The notes beneath the pieces are model-generated. The model saw nothing but the letters and a program-made list of their open reading frames with translations, was not told the origin of the DNA and made no database searches. 32,928 nt of DNA from Firm-04 sp964479595 (lineage in GTDB: Bacteria; Bacillota; Clostridia; Oscillospirales; Ruminococcaceae): the NCBI GenBank assembly GCA_964479595.1, contig CAYZMU010000012.1, positions 1-32,928 on the forward strand, given 5' to 3'. Below, one piece after another: positions 1-7,040 of the stretch. Positions within the stretch are counted from its first letter, which is position 1, and each line of letters begins with the position of its first letter. The position numbers were made by a program, and so were the translations under genes.

Positions 1-103
1 CATCCGTGTAGAAAATCACACCGGATTTTATGGGGAATTTGTGGAATGTGACGAAAACAGGCACGGAATCCGCAGAGGGATTTCTTGAAATCACCCGCGC
101 CCC

Positions 104-132
104 TTTACAATTCGCGAAATTTATGGTATACT
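104..132 (+). promoter_or_regulatory. SigA-type promoter of the dnaD-like/queuosine operon
   Basis: TTTACA at 104-109, a 17-base spacer, and TATACT at 127-132 preceded by TGG (extended -10). The predicted transcript starts near 139, just ahead of the AAGGAGG at 145-151. It is the only clear promoter before the nine plus-strand genes that end at 7001. Confidence 0.75.
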
Positions 133-158
133 ATAGGGAAAGGGAAGGAGGGAGCGCC

Positions 159-1127
159 TTGGAAGTCTTTTTGCGGGGAGGGCAGGGCTTTTTTGTGCCC
201 TCGGCGGTCGCGGACAATCTGCTCAGGCTCGCGAGCCACGACCAGCTCAAGGTGCTCCTGTTCGTGCTGTGCCACGCGGACGAAACGCTTTCTTCCGAAC
301 AAATCGGGGAAGCGTGCGGAATCAAAGCCGAGCAGGTGGAAGAGGCGCTCGTCTTCTGGCAGAACACGCAAATTCTCCCAAAGCAACAGGAGCCTTTGAA
401 AGTTTCGAAGGCGCCCGAAACCGCCCCGCAAAAACCCGGCGCGGAACTCCCTCACAGCAGTACGCGGCTTGCGCTCTCGCCCTCAGAAATCGCGCAGCGC
501 GTGGAAAACGACCCGGAAACCGCGCAGATGGTACGGGGTCTGGAACGCTGCCTCGGCCGCACGCCGACTCAGACCGAGCTGAAAAGCTTCATCTGGATGC
601 ACGAGTATCTGGGGCTGTCTGTCGATGTGCTGCTCATGCTCGCGTCGTTCTGCGAGAACGAAGGGCTCTTCCATCCGCGTTATTTCGAGAAAATCGCGAT
701 TGACTGGGCGGACCGTGAAATCAACAGCCACACTGCCGTGCAGCGGGATTTGCAGCGCAGGAAGGAAAGCAGGACCTTCACGGGAGAGATCATGAAAATG
801 TTTGAGATGGACCGCAGACCCACCGACAGCCAGCAGGAAATGGTGGATTCGTGGCAGGGAATCCCGATGGAGATTATCGATTTCGCCTATCAGGATTCGC
901 TTGAGCACACCGGCGGGAAGCTCTCCATCGCTTATATCCATAAAATTCTGACGAGGCTGCGCGAGAAGGGCATCACCACCCTCGAGGCGGCCAAAGCGGA
1001 CGCGCAGCAGTTCCATAAGGAGCACGGGCGCGGCGCGGGGGGCGGCAAAAAGCCCCCGAGAGTGAAAAAACGGGAGAACGCCTCTTTCACAACCGAGGAT
1101 CTCGAGGCGATTCTTCAAAACGCGTAA
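159..1127 (+). CDS. DnaD-domain replication/primosome protein
   Basis: A protein of 322 residues that probably helps load the replicative helicase, as DnaD does in Firmicutes. Two copies of the DnaD C-terminal helical domain are visible: one at about residues 115-195 (LGRTPTQTELKSF onward) and one at about 210-285, ending in the typical YIHKIL...GITTLEAA pattern. The N-terminal part looks like a divergent winged-helix region joined by a Pro/Lys-rich linker. I place the start at TTG 159 because AAGGAGG sits seven bases ahead of it and the promoter at 104-132 overlaps the in-frame ATG at 123 and lies downstream of the ATG at 30, so neither would be on the transcript. The Arg/Lys/Gly-rich segment near the C-terminus could bind DNA (inference). 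A DnaI-like gene follows directly, as in related Clostridia. The family is sure; the exact role is inferred. Confidence 0.85.
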   Translation: MEVFLRGGQGFFVPSAVADNLLRLASHDQLKVLLFVLCHADETLSSEQIGEACGIKAEQVEEALVFWQNTQILPKQQEPLKVSKAPETAPQKPGAELPHSSTRLALSPSEIAQRVENDPETAQMVRGLERCLGRTPTQTELKSFIWMHEYLGLSVDVLLMLASFCENEGLFHPRYFEKIAIDWADREINSHTAVQRDLQRRKESRTFTGEIMKMFEMDRRPTDSQQEMVDSWQGIPMEIIDFAYQDSLEHTGGKLSIAYIHKILTRLREKGITTLEAAKADAQQFHKEHGRGAGGGKKPPRVKKRENASFTTEDLEAILQNA

Positions 1128-1141
1128 CAGAGTGAACAATC

Positions 1142-2122
1142 ATGATAAACGATGATATTTACATGGAGGCGCTGCGGCACATTGACGAGCGCCGCAGAAA
1201 GGCAAGGCTCTCTCAGGAACAGCGCGCGGAGGAAATCCGTGAAAAACTTCCTCAGACGGCGGAGCTTGAGCGGCAGCTGCAGAGCGTCTGCGTTTCCATC
1301 ATCCGCGGCTGCGCGCAACCCGGCCGCGGCGAGTGGCTGCAGAGCATCCGGGAAAGGAGCGAGGAGGCCGCGCGCATGCTCAGGGCAATTCTGGTAAGCG
1401 GCGGCTACCCTGAGGACTATCTGGATGTCCACTACACCTGTCCTCTCTGCTGCGACAGCGGCTTTGTGGACGGGAAGCGCTGCGAATGCCTGACGAAGGA
1501 AATCGGAAAAGTCGCCTCCGAACGCATCAACCGCGAATCCAGACTGAAACTCTGCGGCTTTGAAAACTTCCGTCTGGACTGCTACGAGGACCTGCCGCGC
1601 CAGCAGCGCGACAAAATGATAGAAAACTACGAGTACTGCGTAAACTACGCGGAAACTTTCGCGCCGGATATATCGCCGAGCGTGCTGATGGTGGGCGGCA
1701 CAGGCGTGGGCAAGACGCATCTCTCCTTAGCCATCGCCGCAAAACTGCTCCAAAAAGGCGTGAGCGTGATTTACGACTCCACAGGGAGCCTGCTGGAGCA
1801 GCTGCACCGCGAGCATTTCGGCGAATCCAAAGACAGCGGGACCTCGACGCTGCGGACACTTCTGGAATGCGACTTGCTGATTCTGGACGATTTCGGGGCG
1901 GAATTCCGCACGGAATTTAACGACGCTATGCTCTACACCATTCTCAACACCCGCCTCAACGCCTGCAGCCCCACGATTGTCAGCACGAATATCGGTTCCT
2001 CGGATATGGAGCAGAACTATGACGACAGACTTACTTCAAGACTCTATTCCTCAAAGGTCCTCAATTTCCCGGCAAAAGATTACCGTATGCTGCGGGCCAG
2101 ACAGACGGGAGGAAAAATATGA
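1142..2122 (+). CDS. DnaI/DnaC-like helicase-loader ATPase
   Basis: An AAA+ ATPase of 326 residues related to DnaC/DnaI and IstB, expected to load the replicative DNA helicase together with the DnaD-like protein encoded just before it. Visible elements in order are a charged helical N-terminus, a zinc-binding cluster with C100, C103, C114 and C116, Walker A GGTGVGKT at 185-192, Walker B LLILDD at 245-250, a sensor-1 STN at 281-283, and an arginine-finger-like RLTSRLY at about 296-302. The zinc cluster between the N-terminal region and the ATPase resembles that of DnaI. It starts 14 bases after the previous stop and overlaps the next gene by ATGA, so it is translated within the operon. IstB was considered, but no transposase gene is near. 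Confidence 0.88.
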   Translation: MINDDIYMEALRHIDERRRKARLSQEQRAEEIREKLPQTAELERQLQSVCVSIIRGCAQPGRGEWLQSIRERSEEAARMLRAILVSGGYPEDYLDVHYTCPLCCDSGFVDGKRCECLTKEIGKVASERINRESRLKLCGFENFRLDCYEDLPRQQRDKMIENYEYCVNYAETFAPDISPSVLMVGGTGVGKTHLSLAIAAKLLQKGVSVIYDSTGSLLEQLHREHFGESKDSGTSTLRTLLECDLLILDDFGAEFRTEFNDAMLYTILNTRLNACSPTIVSTNIGSSDMEQNYDDRLTSRLYSSKVLNFPAKDYRMLRARQTGGKI

Positions 2123-3039
2123 GACAGATTGAGCTAGAGGACCTCAACGCGCGGATAGAAAACGGCGCGGATGCCTTTATAGAGGAGACCGAGGCGGCGT
2201 TTGAAAACCGGCTGGAGGAGCTGGCGGAAAAGATCATTTCCACGGCGAAGGAGCGCCCGATTACTTTGATAGCGGGGCCGTCGGGCTCCGGGAAAACGAC
2301 CACCGCGCGGAAGCTGGAACACATTCTGGACACGGCGGGCTACGAAACCCACACGCTGAGCATGGACGACTACTACGCGGACGGCACGCGCAATCAGGAT
2401 ATTGTCGACCAGTTCGGTATGCCCGATTATGAGTCCCCGCTGCGGCTGGATATGGACCTGCTCAACACCCAGCTCGGCAAGCTCGCGCGCTGCGAGGAAG
2501 TTGAGCTGCCGCGTTTCGATTTTGCCGCGCAGCGCCAGCTCAAATCCGGCGTCAGGCTGCGCAGAAAAGAAAACGAGCTCATCATCATGGAGGGCATCCA
2601 CGCGCTCAATCCTCAGGTGACGGGCGGCGCGCAGGAAAGCGCGAACCGTGTTTACCTGAGCGTGCGCACGAGAATCACGCTCGGCGGCGAAAGGCTGCAC
2701 CCGTCGATGATCCGCTTCGCGCGGAGACTGCTGCGGGACGCGCGCACCAGAGGCAGAACGCCGCGGGAGACGTTTGAGATGCTCAGCAGCATCAGCCGCG
2801 GGGAGAACCTCTATATCATGCCCTACAAGCATTTAGCGGATTTTGAACTGGACACCTTCATGGACTATGAACTCGCGGTATACCGCCCGATGATTCTGGA
2901 AACGGTGCGGCAGCTCGCGGCAGCGGCGCGCGGCGACTCCGGGCTGCGGCTGCTGCTGAGCGTTCTGGAGGAGATTCGCCCCATGGACGCCGCCGCGGTG
3001 CCGGCGCGGTCGCTGGTGCGGGAGTTTCTGAGCGAATAA
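2119..3039 (+). CDS. Uridine kinase / phosphoribulokinase-family nucleoside kinase
   Basis: A P-loop kinase of 306 residues related to uridine kinase (Udk), which phosphorylates uridine and cytidine at the 5' position using a nucleoside triphosphate. The Walker A GPSGSGKTT lies at residues 53-61. It is followed by the family's MDDYY motif, a DxESP-type substrate loop (PDYESPLRLDMDLL), PRFDF, and IIMEGIHALN. It is longer than a plain Udk (about 210 residues), with about 45 extra N-terminal residues and a long helical C-terminus. The start ATG overlaps the preceding stop (ATGA) and has GGAGG six bases upstream. Nucleoside kinase is likely; the true substrate cannot be read from sequence. Confidence 0.82.
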   Translation: MRQIELEDLNARIENGADAFIEETEAAFENRLEELAEKIISTAKERPITLIAGPSGSGKTTTARKLEHILDTAGYETHTLSMDDYYADGTRNQDIVDQFGMPDYESPLRLDMDLLNTQLGKLARCEEVELPRFDFAAQRQLKSGVRLRRKENELIIMEGIHALNPQVTGGAQESANRVYLSVRTRITLGGERLHPSMIRFARRLLRDARTRGRTPRETFEMLSSISRGENLYIMPYKHLADFELDTFMDYELAVYRPMILETVRQLAAAARGDSGLRLLLSVLEEIRPMDAAAVPARSLVREFLSE

Positions 3040-3083
3040 GGAAAGGAGACACGGCGCGTTTTGCACGCCGCGAAAGAAGAAAG

Positions 3084-4145
3084 ATGGCAGCAGCGAAAAC
3101 CGTCCGACGCAGGAAAAGCAGCACAGGCACGACAGCGATTCCGTTCCTGATTACCATGCTCATCGCGCTGATTGTAATCGGCAGCATCGCCTACTATTTT
3201 TACGACAAATTCATGAACAAGGAATACGAGCTGAAGCCCATGGTCGGGACGACCGCGAGCATTTCCGACGCCGACATCAAGTCCATTCTCTTTGTGTTAA
3301 AGCCCGACGACGCGGAGCGGCTCCCCGCAGTCATGCTCTTTCACTTCGACCCCGTGCGCAAGCAGGAATATTGTATCGGGGTGCCGTGCAATATGGAAGT
3401 CGACCACGAGGGACGCACCATGACGGTCAGGGAATGTCTTGACAACAACGGCATCAATAATTTGAGAAACGCGCTCGCAAAGACGCTCGACCAGGAGATT
3501 GACTATCATGTGCAGCTCGACAGCGCGGGGTTTCAGAAGATGATGGGGCTTATCGGGAACGTCACCTACCTTGTCACGATTCACGACGACGGACTGCGTC
3601 CCGACGACACCTCCCAGCAGCTTGACTCGACGCAGTTCGAGACGCTGCTGACCAGCACACACTTCTACAGCGAGGAAGAGCGCAGCACAGTCATCGGCTT
3701 TTCCGTCGCCGCGCTGCTCAATCAGTGCGACGGCAAACGCATCGCCGCGAACATCGACGGCTACTTCAACTCCATCATCAATAACATCACCACCAATGTC
3801 ACAGCGATGGATTTTTCCCAGCACCGTCACGCCGTCACCTATGTCTTTGAGAACGCGACGGCGCCCGGGCGCGGCATGAGCGTGCTCTGCGACCAGAAGG
3901 ACGAAAACACGCTGACGGTCAGCCCGTCCTTCCTCGAAACGCTCAAAACGACGTTCTCGCAGCAGGCGAGCGAAGGCGTGGGGACAGACTTCACCGGAAC
4001 CGGGACGGACCTGACGGGGACCGGCACGGATCTGACAAGCGGCACGGGCTCTGATGAGACCGGCACACAGGCCTCCGCGGGGGCCACACTCGCGCCGCTG
4101 CCAACCGCAACAGGAAGTACCGCGGCGAGCGAAAGCGGCACTTAA
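3084..4145 (+). CDS. Degenerate LytR-CpsA-Psr (LCP)-like membrane protein
   Basis: A 353-residue protein with a basic N-terminus, one membrane segment at about residues 19-40, and an extracytoplasmic domain at about 65-265 that follows the LCP fold order: ILFVLKP, a HFDPVRKQEYCIGVP strand pair, NNLRNALAKTL, then DYHVQLDSAGFQKMMGLIG. LCP enzymes attach wall teichoic acids and similar polymers to peptidoglycan through conserved Asp and Arg residues. Here the usual IPRD reads VPCN and the GxD strand reads LKP, so phosphate-binding residues seem lost. The C-terminus is a Gly/Thr/Asp tail with three tandem GTDxTGT units (300-321), then a Ser/Ala/Thr stretch. queD starts one base after its stop. 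Assignment as an LCP homologue is by pattern; catalytic activity is doubtful. Confidence 0.55.
   Translation: MAAAKTVRRRKSSTGTTAIPFLITMLIALIVIGSIAYYFYDKFMNKEYELKPMVGTTASISDADIKSILFVLKPDDAERLPAVMLFHFDPVRKQEYCIGVPCNMEVDHEGRTMTVRECLDNNGINNLRNALAKTLDQEIDYHVQLDSAGFQKMMGLIGNVTYLVTIHDDGLRPDDTSQQLDSTQFETLLTSTHFYSEEERSTVIGFSVAALLNQCDGKRIAANIDGYFNSIINNITTNVTAMDFSQHRHAVTYVFENATAPGRGMSVLCDQKDENTLTVSPSFLETLKTTFSQQASEGVGTDFTGTGTDLTGTGTDLTSGTGSDETGTQASAGATLAPLPTATGSTAASESGT
3981..4046 (+). repeat. 21-bp tandem repeat coding GTDxTGT
   Basis: Three near-identical 21-base units encode GTDFTGT, GTDLTGT and GTDLTSGT inside the LCP-like gene, with the last unit one codon longer. The frame is kept, so copy-number change would only alter tail length. 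Confidence 0.8.
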
Positions 4146-4146
4146 G

Positions 4147-4569
4147 GTGTACCGGATACAAACTTCCGCGCGGTTTGACAGCGCGCATTTTCTGGCGGGC
4201 TATCATGGAAAATGCGCGAATCTGCACGGGCACAGCTGGGTGATTGAGGCGCAGGCGGGGAGCGATACCCTCTCAGAGCAGGGGGAAAAACGCGGCATGG
4301 TGCTGGATTTCGGGGATTTCAAGGCGCTTGTGCGAGACTGCGCGGAGCAGCTTGACCACGCGCTGCTCTACGAGGAGGGAACCTTGAAACCCGAAACCGT
4401 CGCGGCGCTCGAAGCGGAACAGTTCCGTCTTGTCGCGCTGCCGTTTCGCCCGACCGCCGAAAATCTCGCAAAATATTTTTATGATAAGCTGAAAGCCGGC
4501 GGTGTGCCTGTTTTGCGCGTAATATGCAAGGAAACGCCTGAGAACATCGCGGTTTATGAGGAAATATAA
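4147..4569 (+). CDS. queD: 6-carboxy-5,6,7,8-tetrahydropterin synthase QueD
   Basis: QueD turns 7,8-dihydroneopterin triphosphate into 6-carboxytetrahydropterin, the second step of queuosine (preQ1) synthesis. The 140-residue protein has the zinc ligand H14 in DSAHF, the catalytic cysteine C23 in GKCANLHGHS, and zinc ligands H27 and H29. Length fits the family (about 120-165). I chose GTG 4147, one base after the LCP-like stop, because it places RIQTSARFDSAHF at the N-terminus as in homologues; in-frame sequence upstream lies inside the previous gene. The ribosome binding site is weak, so coupling to the upstream gene is likely. It is followed by queE, folE, queC and queF. Confidence 0.93.
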   Translation: MYRIQTSARFDSAHFLAGYHGKCANLHGHSWVIEAQAGSDTLSEQGEKRGMVLDFGDFKALVRDCAEQLDHALLYEEGTLKPETVAALEAEQFRLVALPFRPTAENLAKYFYDKLKAGGVPVLRVICKETPENIAVYEEI

Positions 4570-4570
4570 T

Positions 4571-5251
4571 ATGGACGAATCGTTTCGTCTTGCGGAGCGT
4601 TTTATCAGCGTCAACGGAGAGGGGCGCAGCGCCGGCGCGCTCGCGCTCTTTCTGCGCTTTCAGGGCTGTTCTCTGCGCTGCGAATGGTGCGACACAAAAT
4701 GGGCACAGGACGAAAACGCCCCCTGCGCGCGGGTGACCTTGGAGGACCTGCTGCAGGCCGCCGATGACGCCGCGCGAAAAGGGGTGCGGCACATTACGCT
4801 CACGGGCGGCGAGCCCTTGGACCGGCCCGGGATTTCGGGGCTCATCGCGGCGCTGTGCCAAAAAGGGTTCTTTGTGGAAGTCGAGACAAACGGCGCGGTC
4901 CTGATTGACGGATTCAGAAGCTCGGGCGAAAAACCGGGGACGCTGAGTTTTACCATGGATTACAAGCTCCCGTCAAGCGGCATGGAGCAATATATGCGCA
5001 GAGAAAACTTCGCGGCGCTGACCGAATCCGACTGCGTGAAATTCGTCTGCGCCGATAAGGCGGATGTCCTGCGCGCAAAGGAAGTCGCCCGGGCGTTTGA
5101 CCCGCCCTGTCCGCTCTTTTTAAGCCCCGTGTCCGGGCGGCTCGATCCCGCGGAACTCGTGGAGATCATGAAAGCCGAGGGCATGGGAAATTTCAGGCTC
5201 GGGCTGCAGCTGCACAAGATTATCTGGGGCGCGAACGCGAGGGGAGTGTGA
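4571..5251 (+). CDS. queE: 7-carboxy-7-deazaguanine synthase QueE
   Basis: QueE is a radical SAM enzyme that contracts the ring of 6-carboxytetrahydropterin to 7-carboxy-7-deazaguanine. The 226-residue protein shows the short N-terminal pattern FISVNGEG and a CX3CX2C iron-sulfur motif (C33, C37, C40 in GCSLRCEWCDTKW), followed by the glycine-rich LTGGEP. I prefer ATG 4571, one base after the queD stop and about eight bases after GAGGAA, over the in-frame ATG 4556 inside queD; both are possible and differ by five residues. The neighbours queD and folE support the call. Confidence 0.93.
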   Translation: MDESFRLAERFISVNGEGRSAGALALFLRFQGCSLRCEWCDTKWAQDENAPCARVTLEDLLQAADDAARKGVRHITLTGGEPLDRPGISGLIAALCQKGFFVEVETNGAVLIDGFRSSGEKPGTLSFTMDYKLPSSGMEQYMRRENFAALTESDCVKFVCADKADVLRAKEVARAFDPPCPLFLSPVSGRLDPAELVEIMKAEGMGNFRLGLQLHKIIWGANARGV

Positions 5252-5254
5252 GGC

Positions 5255-5815
5255 ATGATCGACAAAGAGGCGATAGAGGAGCACGTGCGGGGAATTCTGC
5301 TGGCGCTGGGAGAGGACCCCGAACGCGAGGGGCTTCTGGAGACACCCGCGAGGGTCGCGGGCATGTGCGAGGAAGTCTTCGCGGGCATCGCGCTCTCAAA
5401 CCACGAAATCGCGCGGATGTTTTCGAAAACGTTTGACGCGCCGAGGGATACCGGCGCGGTGGTGGTGCGGGATATTTCGGTTTTCAGCTTCTGCGAGCAC
5501 CACATGGCGCTGATGTATGATATGCGCGTTCATGTCGGGTATCTGCCCAGGGAAAGGGTGCTGGGGCTGAGCAAAATCGCGCGGATTTGCGATATGGCGG
5601 CGAAGCGGCTGCAGATTCAGGAACGCCTCGGCGCGGATATCGCGGAAATCCTCATGGAGGCGGCGCAAACGCCGGACGTCGGGGTGGTCATCTCGGCGGT
5701 TCACAGCTGCATGACCGCGCGCGGGATACGAAATGAAAGCGCGCGCACCGTCACGCACTGTTTCCGGGGAGCCTTCGCTCAGGACGCGGCGCTGCGGGAT
5801 ATGATTCGGGAGTGA
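5255..5815 (+). CDS. folE: GTP cyclohydrolase I (FolE)
   Basis: FolE opens GTP to 7,8-dihydroneopterin triphosphate, the shared first step of folate and queuosine synthesis. The 186-residue protein has the zinc ligands C80 and H83 (SFCEHHM) and C152 (HSCMTARG), and the expected GYLPRERVLGLSKIARI segment. It starts three bases after queE and its stop lies six bases before the queC start. Its place between queE and queC shows that here it probably feeds queuosine synthesis; whether a second copy serves folate cannot be seen. Confidence 0.95.
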   Translation: MIDKEAIEEHVRGILLALGEDPEREGLLETPARVAGMCEEVFAGIALSNHEIARMFSKTFDAPRDTGAVVVRDISVFSFCEHHMALMYDMRVHVGYLPRERVLGLSKIARICDMAAKRLQIQERLGADIAEILMEAAQTPDVGVVISAVHSCMTARGIRNESARTVTHCFRGAFAQDAALRDMIRE

Positions 5816-5820
5816 CAGAG

Positions 5821-6513
5821 ATGAAAACAATGGTATTGCTAAGCGGCGGCATTGACAGCACGACCTGTCTGGGGCTTGCCGTGAAACGCGGCGGAGCGGA
5901 GCAAACCGAGGCGCTCTGCGTTTTCTACGGGCAAAAGCACCGGCGCGAAATGGACGCGGCGAGAGCGGTTGCGGCATATTACGGGGTGAAACTGCGGGAG
6001 CTTGACCTCTCGGTGATTTTTGAGAATTCGGATTCCGCGCTGCTGGCGGGGCGAGGGGAAATCCCGAAGGAAAGCTACGCCGACCAGCTCGCCGATTCCG
6101 AGGGCAGCCCCGTTTCCACGTATGTGCCGTTTCGAAACGGGCTCTTTCTCTCCGCGGCCGCGAGTATCGCGCTCGGCGACGGCTGTGAAACGCTCGTTTA
6201 CGGCGCGCACGCGGACGATGCCGCGCTCAGCGCCTATCCCGACTGCTCCGAGGCGTTTGTCAGGGCGATGGGTGACGCCATCGCGGTCGGAACAGCGAAC
6301 AAACTGCGTCTCAGCGCGCCTTTCGTAAGCCTTACCAAGCGGGATGTGGTCGCGAAAGGCCTCGAAATCGGCGCGCCCTACCACCTCACATGGAGCTGCT
6401 ACGAGGGCGGGGAAACACCTTGCGGGCGCTGCGGAACCTGCCGCGACCGGGCACGGGCATTCGCGGAAAACGGTGTCGCGGACCCCGCCTTGCGTGAAGG
6501 GAGCGGAACATGA
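5821..6513 (+). CDS. queC: 7-cyano-7-deazaguanine (preQ0) synthase QueC
   Basis: QueC uses ATP and ammonia to turn 7-carboxy-7-deazaguanine into preQ0. The 230-residue protein has the PP-loop SGGIDS at residues 8-13 and a C-terminal zinc site with C193, C201, C204 and C207 (SCYEGGETPCGRCGTC). I chose ATG 5821, which gives the family-typical MKTMVLLSGGIDSTT and has GGGAG eight bases ahead. A GTG at 5812 overlapping the folE stop would add three residues. It overlaps queF by four bases (ATGA). Confidence 0.95.
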   Translation: MKTMVLLSGGIDSTTCLGLAVKRGGAEQTEALCVFYGQKHRREMDAARAVAAYYGVKLRELDLSVIFENSDSALLAGRGEIPKESYADQLADSEGSPVSTYVPFRNGLFLSAAASIALGDGCETLVYGAHADDAALSAYPDCSEAFVRAMGDAIAVGTANKLRLSAPFVSLTKRDVVAKGLEIGAPYHLTWSCYEGGETPCGRCGTCRDRARAFAENGVADPALREGSGT

Positions 6514-7001
6514 ACGGCGCGCGCGACAGCGAGGGGCTCTCCCTGCTCGGGAAGGGCGAGACGGCATACCCCGCCGGCTATAGCCCGAATCTGCTGGAAA
6601 CTTTTCAGAACAAGCACCCGGACAGAGACTATTTTGTAAAATTTAACTGCCCGGAGTTTACAAGCCTCTGTCCGATTACCGGGCAGCCGGATTTCGCGAC
6701 CATCTATATCTGCTATGTGCCCGCGAAAAAGATGGTCGAGAGCAAGTCGCTCAAGCTGTATCTGTTCAGTTTCCGCAATCACGGCGCCTTTCACGAGGAC
6801 TGCGTCAACATCATCTTAGACGACCTCATCAGACTTCTGGAGCCGAAATACATCGAGGTCTGGGGAAAGTTTCTGCCGCGCGGCGGGATTTCCATCGACC
6901 CCTACGCCAACTACGGCAAGCCCGGAACCCGATGGGAACAGGTGGCGTGGGAGCGCCTCAGCCGCCACGACCTCTGTCCCGAAACCGTCGACAACCGATA
7001 A
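6510..7001 (+). CDS. queF: NADPH-dependent preQ0 reductase QueF (unimodular)
   Basis: QueF reduces the nitrile of preQ0 to the aminomethyl group of preQ1, the base that tRNA-guanine transglycosylase inserts into tRNA. The 163-residue protein is of the short, single-domain type. It has the catalytic C54 and D61 (SLCPITGQPDFA), the QueF signature ESKSLK at 77-82, and the AFHED segment near 93-97. Length matches the Bacillus-type enzyme. It is the last gene of the operon, ending just before the terminator. tgt, queA and queG are not in the window. Confidence 0.95.
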   Translation: MNGARDSEGLSLLGKGETAYPAGYSPNLLETFQNKHPDRDYFVKFNCPEFTSLCPITGQPDFATIYICYVPAKKMVESKSLKLYLFSFRNHGAFHEDCVNIILDDLIRLLEPKYIEVWGKFLPRGGISIDPYANYGKPGTRWEQVAWERLSRHDLCPETVDNR

Positions 7002-7004
7002 GAA

Positions 7005-7040
7005 AGCGCCAAGCCCGCGTGAGACTTGGCGCCTTTTTTA
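7005..7040 (+). terminator. Bidirectional terminator between queF and ligA
   Basis: GCGCCAAG at 7006-7013 pairs with CTTGGCGC at 7025-7032, followed by a run of six T at 7034-7039. Read from the other strand the same stem is followed by TTTCTTAT, so it can also end the ligA transcript. Confidence 0.85.

Noticed and set aside
1..103. End of an upstream gene at the left edge
   Set aside because: No convincing coding pattern or stop context; the stretch before the promoter shows nothing I can name.
3981..4046. CRISPR-like or mobile repeat
   Set aside because: The units are directly adjacent without spacers and keep the reading frame, so this is an in-gene tandem repeat.
4046..4150. A preQ1 riboswitch ahead of queD
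   Set aside because: The region is coding sequence of the LCP-like gene; no leader space exists.
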